Positions 1 through 6,410 of a stretch of DNA of 14,675 nt are shown here, in pieces. The notes under the pieces were generated by a model, which saw only the letters and a program-made list of their open reading frames with translations, was not told the DNA's origin and ran no database searches. The DNA comes from Acidaminobacter sp. (GTDB taxonomy: Bacteria > Bacillota_A > Clostridia > Peptostreptococcales > Acidaminobacteraceae): positions 1 through 14,675 of the forward strand of contig WXFH01000046.1 of assembly GCA_009881125.1 (NCBI GenBank), given 5' to 3'. Numbering within the stretch: the stretch's first letter is position 1; every line of letters begins with the position of its first letter. A program made the position numbers and the translations under genes.

Positions 1-247
1 GAAGCCGCTTGTTCTCGCTTGGCGAACAAGCAAATATTGTTTTCTGCTCAGGTAAAAGCATGAACCTTCCCGATAAGTATTTCGAGGCTCAATCCCATCC
101 ATCTCACGATTACCGCCTACTATCTAGCTGTTTACGCTTAGCACCATCTGTTACCATCAGGCACTCAAAACTCGCTGCGAGCGGCTTGCTAAGCCTTACT
201 CGGTGGGGTTCCCACCCACTATCTGACACGCCCTTTTCTTGGCGCAC
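1..247 (-). ncRNA. Candidate structured RNA, HEARO/omegaRNA-like (partial context)
   Basis: No convincing gene is seen here, but the segment is dense in hairpins. In plus coordinates: GGTGGG 202-207 with CCCACC 211-216 (loop GTT); GGCTT/AAGCC at 183-195; CTCG/CGAG at 171-181; and GCTTGTTC 7-14 with GAACAAGC 24-31. GCTAAGC (188-194), partly in one loop, is perfectly complementary to GCTTAGC (136-142), which would allow a pseudoknot. Read on the minus strand, the order (G-rich hairpin, then GTAAGGC..GCCG stem, then long A-rich linkers, then a terminal hairpin) resembles from memory the HEARO/omegaRNA that precedes IscB genes. Any such gene would start beyond the left edge and is not visible. 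The homology shared by the repeat copies stops exactly where this segment begins (247/248). The RNA nature is inferred from hairpins; the HEARO assignment is tentative. Confidence 0.42.
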
Positions 248-390
248 TACCTGGCACGACTTGTGAAGATGAAGAAGTTGTTTTTGCCAAGATTAACTAA
301 TTGCAGACTTTTCAAATTTATTTTACGTTAGTGTTCCGATTTTCGTTCCAGGTACGGGCAAGTCCGGGTACGGGCATGCAGGTACGGGCA
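248..390 (-). repeat. Dispersed repeat copy R0: 107-bp core plus GGTACGGGCA tail
   Basis: The core runs 248-354, starting TACCTGGCAC and ending GTTCCAGGTA, an imperfect inverted pair. It is the same length as the three other complete cores in the window. Conserved blocks include CTTGTGAAGAT, TTGCAGACTTTTCAAATT, TTCCGA and CGTTCCAGGTA. After the core, the decamer GGTACGGGCA occurs three times (351-360, 367-376, 381-390), the first overlapping the core end. Unlike R1-R3, this copy has no homology to the left of the core; unrelated hairpin-rich DNA begins there. It lies about 67 nt past the stop of the nitrilase-family gene. Confidence 0.85.
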
Positions 391-457
391 TGCGGACATG
401 AAAAAACCACCAGCAGATTTTTGCCGATGGTCTTTGTAAAGCCGTCTGACCTCTCGA

Positions 458-1270
458 TCAATAACGGCGGAGGGCATCCATGCTGAAGGTATCTTCCTTA
501 AAATCATTGAAATAGGGCAGTTTCGAACGCGCGGTGAGAATGTCATTCAAGTCGATCTGTGCGAAGACGATTTCCTCTTCATCCTTGCTGGCTTCTGCGA
601 TTACTTCGCCGTAAGGAGAAACGACTTTGGAGCAACCGCAGGCATTGTCGCCAACCGGATTGGACCCTGCGATATAAAGCACGTTGAACAGCGCGTTTCC
701 GGCAAGGTCGACATGCCAGCGCCGCTCCGCAGGAATGCTCCATACCGCGGGAACCACGATCAGCTGAGCGCCTTTAAGTGCCATGATCCGGGCGGGTTCA
801 GGGAATTCCACGTCGTAGCAGATCATCAGGCCAATTTTTCCGAGTGGTGTGTCATACACCGGAAACGCGTCGCCTTCTCTGAATTTCAGCTTTTCCTGGC
901 CCCATGCGTAGACCTTCCTCATGTTGCCAATCACTTCGCCCTGATCGCTGATGAAAATGGCTGAATTATAGAGGCGCCCCGGCAGATCCGTTGATTCGGG
1001 ATACCCTCCAATGATGTAAATGCCAAGCTCCCTGGCCAGTTTGGAGAGGGACTGGACGAGGTGACCATCGGCAGGCTCTGCGAGCTTTTGAAAAGTTTCA
1101 GAATCAAGGTGGTATCCGGTGTAAAACAACTCAGGCAGGCAGGCAAGCCTTGCGCCGCTATCAGCGGCTTTTCGGAGAAAATGCTCCGCCCGGTTCAGAT
1201 TTGCGTTTGGGTCTCCCTGAACCGCCTTCAACTGAATGACTGCGATTTTATACTGTTTTTCAATCATCAT
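458..1270 (-). CDS. Carbon-nitrogen hydrolase (nitrilase superfamily amidase)
   Basis: A 270-residue single-domain protein of the nitrilase/amidase superfamily, which hydrolyses amide or carbamoyl C-N bonds in the cytoplasm. The catalytic triad is visible: Glu47 in LPELFY, Lys119 in NMRKVYAW and Cys151 in GLMICYDVEFPE. Length is normal for the family. The start at 1270 has GGAGAGG eight bases upstream. It follows the BKACE gene by 80 nt with no obvious terminator between them, so co-transcription is likely. The superfamily covers omega-amidases, N-carbamoyl-beta-alanine amidohydrolases and others, and the sequence alone does not fix the substrate. From the neighbours I infer release of an amino acid that is then transaminated, but this is a guess. 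The family call is firm. Confidence 0.93.
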   Translation of the reverse strand: MMIEKQYKIAVIQLKAVQGDPNANLNRAEHFLRKAADSGARLACLPELFYTGYHLDSETFQKLAEPADGHLVQSLSKLARELGIYIIGGYPESTDLPGRLYNSAIFISDQGEVIGNMRKVYAWGQEKLKFREGDAFPVYDTPLGKIGLMICYDVEFPEPARIMALKGAQLIVVPAVWSIPAERRWHVDLAGNALFNVLYIAGSNPVGDNACGCSKVVSPYGEVIAEASKDEEEIVFAQIDLNDILTARSKLPYFNDFKEDTFSMDALRRY

Positions 1271-1350
1271 CTCATCAACCTCTCCATCCCTGTTTGACTT
1301 TTATCGCGCAAGCACTTCTCCCTCAACGTGAGGGGCTTCAACAACCACTT

Positions 1351-2166
1351 TTATCGAAGACTTAACAAATCATAAACCTCTTCCGGCGTCGCGATAGGAC
1401 GGCCAACCGCTTTCGCGATTCTTGCGACGCGTTCGACGAGCATTGGATTCGAAGCCGGGATGCCTTTTTCGTATTCAATGACGTCCTCTAGTCCGGTTCT
1501 GACATGTCCGCCCATGGCAATGGCCATCGTGATCAGCGGCACATGGCTTTTGCCGATGGCAGTGACAGTCCAGGTAGAATCCGGCGGCAAGCTGTCCACC
1601 ATATACATCAGATTTTTTGGAGTTCCGACGATGGATCCGGGAACGTTCATAACCAGATTAAAGTGCAGCGGGCCCTTCAATATGCCGCGCTTCAGGAGGA
1701 AATGGGCGTTGGAAATCATAGCCAGATCAAACGCTTCAATTTCTGGCTTGATGCCATTTTGAAGCATCTTTGACGCGAGCGCTTCCACCAGCTCCGGTGC
1801 GTTGGCGTTGACGCTGTTCGGAAAATTGGAGGAGCCGGTCGAAAGGCTGGCCATCTGAACCTTCAGATCCAGCATCTGTCCGCGCCATGCCACAGTGTTT
1901 TCTCCACCACGTGCACCCGTGGACAACTGCCTGATAATGTTGACCTTCTCCGCGTCCAGACGGTCCAATACACTTTTGAAAAGGCTGCGGTCACTGGTGG
2001 GCTTTTCACTTGCGTCGCGGACATGGATATGCGCGATCGAAGCGCCAAGCGCTGCGCACGCCTTGATGTCGTTGACGATTTCTTCAACCGTGACGGGGGT
2101 GTTTGGGTTGATTTCTTTGGTGGGGACATTGCCAGTATGCGCCAGAGTAATAATCAATTTATCCAT
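1351..2166 (-). CDS. BKACE family beta-keto acid cleavage enzyme (DUF849)
   Basis: A 271-residue TIM-barrel enzyme of the BKACE family, founded on the 3-keto-5-aminohexanoate cleavage enzyme (Kce) of lysine fermentation. Members condense a beta-keto acid with acetyl-CoA and split it to acetoacetate and a new acyl-CoA, using a divalent metal. Seen here: the metal ligands His46 and His48 in AHIHVRD, a PEIEAFD motif near residues 141-147, and GGHVRTGLED with Glu227. ATG 2166 has GGAGG six bases upstream. The lysine-pathway partners (aminomutases, 3,5-diaminohexanoate dehydrogenase) are absent from the window. A different beta-keto acid is therefore quite possible, and the gene is not named kce. 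It sits between the aminotransferase (58 nt upstream) and the amidase (80 nt downstream). Confidence 0.92.
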   Translation of the reverse strand: MDKLIITLAHTGNVPTKEINPNTPVTVEEIVNDIKACAALGASIAHIHVRDASEKPTSDRSLFKSVLDRLDAEKVNIIRQLSTGARGGENTVAWRGQMLDLKVQMASLSTGSSNFPNSVNANAPELVEALASKMLQNGIKPEIEAFDLAMISNAHFLLKRGILKGPLHFNLVMNVPGSIVGTPKNLMYMVDSLPPDSTWTVTAIGKSHVPLITMAIAMGGHVRTGLEDVIEYEKGIPASNPMLVERVARIAKAVGRPIATPEEVYDLLSLR

Positions 2167-2224
2167 TGAGATCCTCCATTTCCTCGGGTATTTAAAGTAA
2201 CAAGCGGGCTGCTGTGGCGCTTAA

Positions 2225-3586
2225 TCACAGCACTTCATCACAGGTTTTTTTAATGGCGGCTTCGAGAGCTTCAAACAGTTCAGAGGTTTCTTCCTTGCTG
2301 ATATTGATTGGCGGAGTGATTTGTATGTGATCTCCCCGGACGCCGTCTGCCGAACCACTGCCCGGGTATGGCACGATGCCTTCTTCCAGACAGTGGGCAG
2401 TCACGATGGCGTTGATCTTTGCACTGGCTTCAAACGGTGTCTTAGTCTTTTGATCTCTCACGAATTCAATTCCGAGCATCAAGCCTTTGCCCCTCACATC
2501 ACCGACAATGGGATACTTGTAGAGGGTTTCCATTTTTCTTAAGAGATCATCACCCTGTAGAGCGCAGTTTTCAACATAGTTTTCCCGTTCAATGACCTCG
2601 ATCACCTTATGGGCGATCCCTGTTGAAAGGGGATTGGAAGCGTAGGTGTGCCCGTGGTGAAAGCTGCCTGAGCCCTTGACCATGATGGTGTTGAAAATTT
2701 CATCCGACGCTACTGCAGCGCCTATAGGCGTGTAGCCGCAGCTCATACCCTTGGCAACGCATAGGATATCTGGAACGAAGTCCCCGTAATGGTCGATTGC
2801 CATCTTTTTTCCCGTTCGTCCAAATCCGGCCATAACCTCATCGTCGATCCAGAGCACATCATATTTTGTGCAGATTTCTCTGACCATCTGAAAATAGACG
2901 GGGTGAGGGTGAATGCCGGGCGCGGCGGAACCGACCACGGGTTCGCTAATGAATGCCAGGATATTTTCAGGGCCTTGGCGGAGAATTTCAGCCTCCAGGG
3001 CTTCGGCGCAGCGGATGCTGGTTTCTTCAAGTGTTTCGCAGCCCCAAGGATTTCTGTAGTGATAGAATTGAGGGATTTTTGGAAATTGCACTGTCATAGG
3101 GTCGAATATTTTTTTACGACCGGTGATCCCGGTCATGGCCATGGCACCCATGGTATTGCCGTGGAAAGAGTTCCATTTTGAAATGATCTTCCATTTTGAG
3201 GAGCTGCCGCCATCTCTTTCAACAAAATATTGTCTAGCCAGCTTTATAGAGGTTTCAGTCGCCTCGGAGCCACCTGAGACGAAGTAGACGTGGTTGAGGC
3301 TGCCGGGTGTCCAGTCGCTGACCTTTTTCGCGCAGGCTTCAATGGTATCCACCGTAAATCTCGATAAATGTGTAAACGCAATGCGTTCCATTATTTCTTT
3401 CGCGTATTCTGCGATTTCTTTGTTGCCATGGCCAATATTCGCGACAGCAGATCCCGAGCATGCATCCAGATATCGCTTTCCATTTTCTTCAAACAGGTAA
3501 ACCCCTTCACCTCTCTGTATTTTAGGATAATGCCAATTTTGATTTCTGTAGAAGACATGATTTTCCGGGGCACGGTTCAAGCTCAT
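2225..3586 (-). CDS. Class III PLP-dependent aminotransferase
   Basis: A 453-residue fold-type I class III aminotransferase, normal in length for omega-amino-acid/pyruvate-type enzymes. The N-terminal substrate region is followed by SGGSEATETSIKLA (about 104-117), FHGNTMGAMAMTG, EPVVGSAAPG (about 215-224), IDDEVMAGFGRTG with the PLP-binding Asp249, and the Schiff-base Lys279 in LCVAKGMSCGYTP. The start at 3586 has AAGGAGAG six bases upstream. A TATACT hexamer at 3617-3622 on the minus strand could be a -10 element, but its -35 is poor. A strong terminator just upstream (3648-3703) separates it from the DUF3870 gene, so it probably heads its own unit with the BKACE and amidase genes. I infer that it makes a keto acid from a beta- or omega-amino acid for the BKACE. 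Confidence 0.93.
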   Translation of the reverse strand: MSLNRAPENHVFYRNQNWHYPKIQRGEGVYLFEENGKRYLDACSGSAVANIGHGNKEIAEYAKEIMERIAFTHLSRFTVDTIEACAKKVSDWTPGSLNHVYFVSGGSEATETSIKLARQYFVERDGGSSSKWKIISKWNSFHGNTMGAMAMTGITGRKKIFDPMTVQFPKIPQFYHYRNPWGCETLEETSIRCAEALEAEILRQGPENILAFISEPVVGSAAPGIHPHPVYFQMVREICTKYDVLWIDDEVMAGFGRTGKKMAIDHYGDFVPDILCVAKGMSCGYTPIGAAVASDEIFNTIMVKGSGSFHHGHTYASNPLSTGIAHKVIEVIERENYVENCALQGDDLLRKMETLYKYPIVGDVRGKGLMLGIEFVRDQKTKTPFEASAKINAIVTAHCLEEGIVPYPGSGSADGVRGDHIQITPPINISKEETSELFEALEAAIKKTCDEVL

Positions 3587-3647
3587 GCAGATCTCTCCTT
3601 TTCAAATAATTTTTAAAGTATAAAGTCAAATAGAAGGACAGTGACAC

Positions 3648-3703
3648 AAAAAAATCCGGCCAAAAAAATGAAAGAATGTACTTTCATTTTTTCGCCGGAT
3701 TTT
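3648..3703 (-). terminator. Strong rho-independent terminator, possibly bidirectional
   Basis: AAAATCCGG (3651-3659) pairs with CCGGATTTT (3695-3703). Inside, an A-run followed by TGAAA pairs with TTTCA plus a T-run around a short loop, giving a very long stem. Read on the minus strand the stem ends in seven Ts (3654-3648), the proper tail to stop transcripts from the DUF3870 gene. The plus-strand side ends in TTTTAATT, so some bidirectional activity is possible. Confidence 0.85.
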
Positions 3704-3799
3704 AATTGCTTGATTAGAGTCACATGGTGGTCACTCTTCGCAAAAAAAGCAGCAGGATTAAGTTGTGACAATGTTTGAGGCTACCTGACAAGAGCGGCT

Positions 3800-4147
3800 T
3801 CACCTCGATGGGATCGGTCGTTCCGCAATCCAGGCATTATATTTTTCATAAAGCATCTTAACAATCACGCAGATTGCCTTTTGAGATGCGCCAAAGTAGC
3901 GGTGATTAATCTCATTGATCAGTTGTTGAACGCCGGATTCATCCATACGAGAACCAATAAAAATACTCTTCAGGAACTCTTTGGTATCCTCGGTAATCAG
4001 AGTACAGGACATGCCTTCTATGGTATGGGTCTCATAATTGATAATGAGGCCTATGTCCAGATTGCGGTTGAAATAGGCGGAGGGCATCTCACCAGGCAAC
4101 TTTGCGTAGGAACTGAAATACACCGTATTCTTACCAAATTTCGGCAT
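3800..4147 (-). CDS. DUF3870 domain-containing protein
   Basis: A 115-residue cytoplasmic protein that matches the DUF3870 family from memory. Diagnostic stretches are the N-terminal MPKFGKNTVYFSSYAKLPG, the central IEGMSCTLITEDTKEFL, and RYFGASQKAICVIVKMLYEKY near the C terminus. There is no signal peptide or membrane segment. Its function is unknown. Family members are often found beside amino-acid or keto-acid catabolism genes, and here it precedes the aminotransferase/BKACE/amidase genes. ATG 4147 has GCGAGGT about six bases upstream. It is divided from the next gene by the strong terminator at 3648-3703. Upstream lies mobile-element debris rather than a clear promoter. Confidence 0.85.
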   Translation of the reverse strand: MPKFGKNTVYFSSYAKLPGEMPSAYFNRNLDIGLIINYETHTIEGMSCTLITEDTKEFLKSIFIGSRMDESGVQQLINEINHRYFGASQKAICVIVKMLYEKYNAWIAERPIPSR

Positions 4148-4289
4148 TTTATGACCTCGCTTTTTCCAAGGACGGTTTTTTTCTGCCTGTAGCTTTTGTA
4201 CAAGGCTTTCGTTTTCACAGGTGCACGGAATCGTTGAACGCCCTTGGTACCTACTCAGAATTTACCATGGCGGCGACAACGTTGTCAAG

Positions 4290-4319
4290 CCTAACGTGCC
4301 CTTGCCTAACGTGCCCTTG
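4290..4319. repeat. Tandem 15-bp repeat forming an inverted end of the R1 island
   Basis: CCTAACGTGCCCTTG occurs twice head to tail (4290-4304, 4305-4319). CTAACGTGCCCTTGCC (4291-4306) matches the reverse complement of the right end of R1 (4881-4896, GGTACGGGCACGTTAG) at 14 of 16 positions. The island 4291-4896 is therefore flanked by inverted ends built from the same GTGCCC-type tail seen in the repeat family. A 12-bp perfect palindrome, GACAACGTTGTC, lies just to the left (4275-4286). Confidence 0.7.
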
Positions 4320-4383
4320 CCTATGATAAGTTTTTGTTGGAAAGCCAGATCCCACGATAGAAATATTGTAGGAGGTGTCTGGC

Positions 4384-4557
4384 ATGTTTGATAACAATGA
4401 CATCAAAAAGCCACTCAAAGCAGTGGGTCACGATAAAGTGTTGATCATTGGCATCGACGTTTCAAAGTACTTTCACGTTGTTTTGTCAAGAACGTTTCAG
4501 TTTTTCCCATCACAAATGGTCTACTTTTTTCCATCACGTGGTCTACTTTTTTATTGA
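4384..4557 (+). pseudogene. Truncated IS110-family transposase, N-terminal fragment
   Basis: ATG 4384 follows AGGAGGT with seven bases of spacing and opens a plus-strand frame. Its first 35 or so residues contain KVLIIGIDVSKYFHVVL, the N-terminal RuvC-like/DEDD signature of IS110-family transposases (first catalytic Asp in GIDVSK). A full protein would be about 400 residues. Here similarity ends near 4485 and the frame runs into a T-rich segment and stops at 4557, so the gene is a dead 5' stub. It is the only plus-strand start with a convincing family match in the window. The truncation point adjoins the IS21-like end, suggesting successive insertions. Confidence 0.7.
4490..4556 (+). mobile_element. 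IS21-like multiple-repeat terminus remnant
   Basis: TGGTCTACTTTTTT occurs twice, 22 bp apart: once followed by CCATCACG and once by ATTGATA. A third degenerate unit (GTTTCAGTTTTTCCCATCAC) precedes them. Short multiple repeats at the element end are a known property of IS21-family elements. No istA or istB sequence remains, so only the terminus is suggested. Confidence 0.4.
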
Positions 4558-4565
4558 TATTCGCA

Positions 4566-4896
4566 CCAAGGCCGCCAGTAACTAAGATACCATATGGTTA
4601 GGATAAGCCCTGAATCTATAATAAGCCAGAGCCAAGACTCCGCCGATGGTTCCCATTCTTCACTCCCCACCAGTATATCAAAAATATGGAAGTGGCGTCT
4701 CTTTTTTAACCCATTATCTAATGGACGACAATGGGTTAAGGTTAATTGTAGATCAATTTCATAATTTTCATCGATTCTACCTGGCACAACTTGTGAAGAT
4801 AATGAAGTTGTTTTTGCTGTAGTTAAGTGATTGCAGACTTTTCAAATTAGTTAAACGTCAGCGTTCCGAAAAACGTTCCAGGTACGGGCACGTTAG
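4566..4896 (-). repeat. Dispersed repeat copy R1 with a galE 5' fragment
   Basis: In plus order: a decayed copy of the first galE codons (from CCAAGGCCGCC at 4566 to the CATATGG region near 4590), then the galE leader, then a palindromic module with TTAACCCATT and AATGGGTTAA as arms, then the 107-bp core (4778-4884), then the tail GGTACGGGCACGTTAG. One base is missing next to the galE start codon, so the galE frame is closed at once, and the galE ribosome binding site is ruined (GGGCTTATCC in place of GGGAGGATCC). The tail ends one base short of the stop codon of the GH20-like gene. Confidence 0.85.
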
Positions 4897-4897
4897 C

Positions 4898-5926
4898 TCA
4901 GCGCAGCTTTCTGAAGTTTTTCACGAGGGGCGGCCACTTAGCGAGACTCTGGTTGTCAGTCAGTCCCCAATGGGTGAACAGATGCCCGAGCATTTGGGGA
5001 TCGCTCCAATAGCTCTGGGAGTAATCGATCAGTGCGGAGGCTGCAGCCGTTTCGTTGCAGCTGGCGGGCCATACGCAAAAGCCTTTCGACAGGAAATAGG
5101 GGATGGAACCATAGCTTTCCTGTTCTTTATAATGCCAATCGCAAATGATGATATCCTTGGGGATCAGGTCAACCGCTGGATAGGTATTGTTGAATGAAGC
5201 TTCCCATTTGCTGTAACTGGTGGCGGGGTCTGCTCCATTGATGAGCCTGTCGCCCCACATGAACATCTCCACCTTATTCACGTCCACAAGATGGGCACGA
5301 TAGTCGTTGATAGCTTTAGCAAAAAGTTCTGCCGGATCCTTCCCCTTGCAGCGGGGGCAGAAATCAGAGGCTATTATCAGCACCTCATCCATGCCCACGT
5401 GGAATGCATCGGCCTGAAAGGCGTCGATCAGCTCATCCATAAGATCGAATACGATCGGATTGACCTCTGGATTCAGGGGGCACCAGCTGCGGCAGTAAAT
5501 TCCTTTGTTTTTCGGGTATTGGCCCGGTGTTTCATCCAACTGGGGATAAACCTTCAGCAGGGCCATGGTCCGTTCTCCCCATGACTGGTGGCCAAGACAG
5601 TTGAAAGCCGGTATGATGCGGATACCATTGTCGCGGCACGCCTTTGCAACTTCCCGTGCAGTCTGCAGGGTGAGGCCGTCATCTGCTGCCAGCTCCGGAC
5701 GGCTCTTCCAGTCAAAATTGTAGTTCACTTCCACCACAAGCGCATTGATGCCCCGTTTAGACAGCTTCGGGATTGTGGGCAGCAGTGCAAGGCCTTCATC
5801 ATCATTATGGATCAAAGTATGCATCCCAGCCAGAGCCGGTGCATCAGAAGGTTTGGGCGGGACGGCAGGTGAGCAGGCCCCCAGCATCACACAGATCACA
5901 AGAAGCATGAGGATCATTCTTCCCAC
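4898..5926 (-). CDS. Lipoprotein, glycoside hydrolase family 20-like (beta-hexosaminidase-related)
   Basis: A 342-residue lipoprotein. The N terminus MGRMILMLLVICVMLGAC is a hydrophobic signal with an LGAC lipobox (Cys18), so the mature protein should be anchored outside the membrane. A TIM-barrel-like body follows, with GINALVVEVNYNFDW, GIRIIPAFNCLGHQSW and FHVGMDEV (Asp180-Glu181), the last matching the GH20 catalytic H-x-G-x-D-E motif. GH20 enzymes remove terminal N-acetylhexosamines by substrate-assisted catalysis. A CPRC motif sits just after the catalytic pair. The GTG start at 5926 is chosen because AAGGAG lies nine bases upstream; the in-frame ATG at residue 4 would be too far. Length corresponds to the catalytic domain only, without the usual N-terminal GH20b domain. 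The true substrate is unknown. Repeat R1 begins directly after its stop. Confidence 0.78.
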   Translation of the reverse strand: MGRMILMLLVICVMLGACSPAVPPKPSDAPALAGMHTLIHNDDEGLALLPTIPKLSKRGINALVVEVNYNFDWKSRPELAADDGLTLQTAREVAKACRDNGIRIIPAFNCLGHQSWGERTMALLKVYPQLDETPGQYPKNKGIYCRSWCPLNPEVNPIVFDLMDELIDAFQADAFHVGMDEVLIIASDFCPRCKGKDPAELFAKAINDYRAHLVDVNKVEMFMWGDRLINGADPATSYSKWEASFNNTYPAVDLIPKDIIICDWHYKEQESYGSIPYFLSKGFCVWPASCNETAAASALIDYSQSYWSDPQMLGHLFTHWGLTDNQSLAKWPPLVKNFRKLR

Positions 5927-6040
5927 AACGGCTCACTCCTTACAGGGATAAGACTTGAAAGATTATTCAGTATTTACCCTTTCTGCAAAAGATGACGCGG
6001 AGGATTCGTGATTGACTTGAGTCCTATACAAATGAAGAAG

Positions 6041-6093
6041 AGGAGGCCATCATGGCAAAGAAAACCAATAAAGCCAAGGCCGCCGGTAACTAA
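6041..6093 (+). pseudogene. Beheaded plus-strand gene start fused to repeat R2
   Basis: AGGAGG at 6041-6046 sits five bases before ATG 6052, an excellent translation start. The reading frame gives MAKKTNKAKAAGN and then stops at 6093. Only the first five codons precede the junction at 6065; the rest is galE-derived repeat DNA read antisense. I read it as a gene whose body was replaced by the repeat, leaving its ribosome binding site and first codons. The original gene cannot be identified from five residues. Confidence 0.45.
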
Positions 6094-6396
6094 GATATTT
6101 ATATGGTTAGGATCCTCCTCGAATCTATAATAAGCCAAAGCCAAGACTCCGCCGACGGTTCCCATTCCCCACTCCCCACCAGTATATCAAAATCATGGAA
6201 GCGACGTCTCTTTTTTAACCCATTATCTTATGGACGATAATGGGTTAAGTTAAATTGTAGATCAATTTCATAATTTTCATCGATTCTACCTGGCACAACT
6301 TGTGAAGATAATGAAGTTGTTTTTGTCAGGACTAAGTTATTGCAGACTTTTCAAATTTGTTTTACGTTAGCGTTCCGAAAATCGTTCCAGGTACGG
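6065..6396 (-). repeat. Dispersed repeat copy R2 with a galE 5' fragment
   Basis: Same module order as R1: about 28 bp of galE 5' coding sequence, starting at CCAATAAAGCC (6065), which aligns with 14455 in galE; galE leader; palindromic module; 107-bp core (6287-6393); short tail. The galE start codon is ATA instead of ATG, but the following residues (NILVTGGLGFIG) remain readable, and the leader keeps a strong GAGGAGG. The copy ends 14 nt beyond the stop of the WG-repeat gene. The galE junction differs from that of R1, so the two copies are not simple duplicates of one event. Confidence 0.85.
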
Positions 6397-6410
6397 TGCT
6401 TATTGTCATT

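Noticed and set aside
4722..4740. The TTAACCCATT/AATGGGTTAA hairpin as a terminator
   Set aside because: The T-run precedes the stem on the plus strand, so neither strand has a stem followed by Ts.
4551..4787. A 78-residue minus-strand ORF across R1
   Set aside because: It is composed of repeat sequence, overlaps the palindromic module and galE leader, and the equivalent frame in R2 has an internal stop; kept only as an observation on possible coding ancestry.
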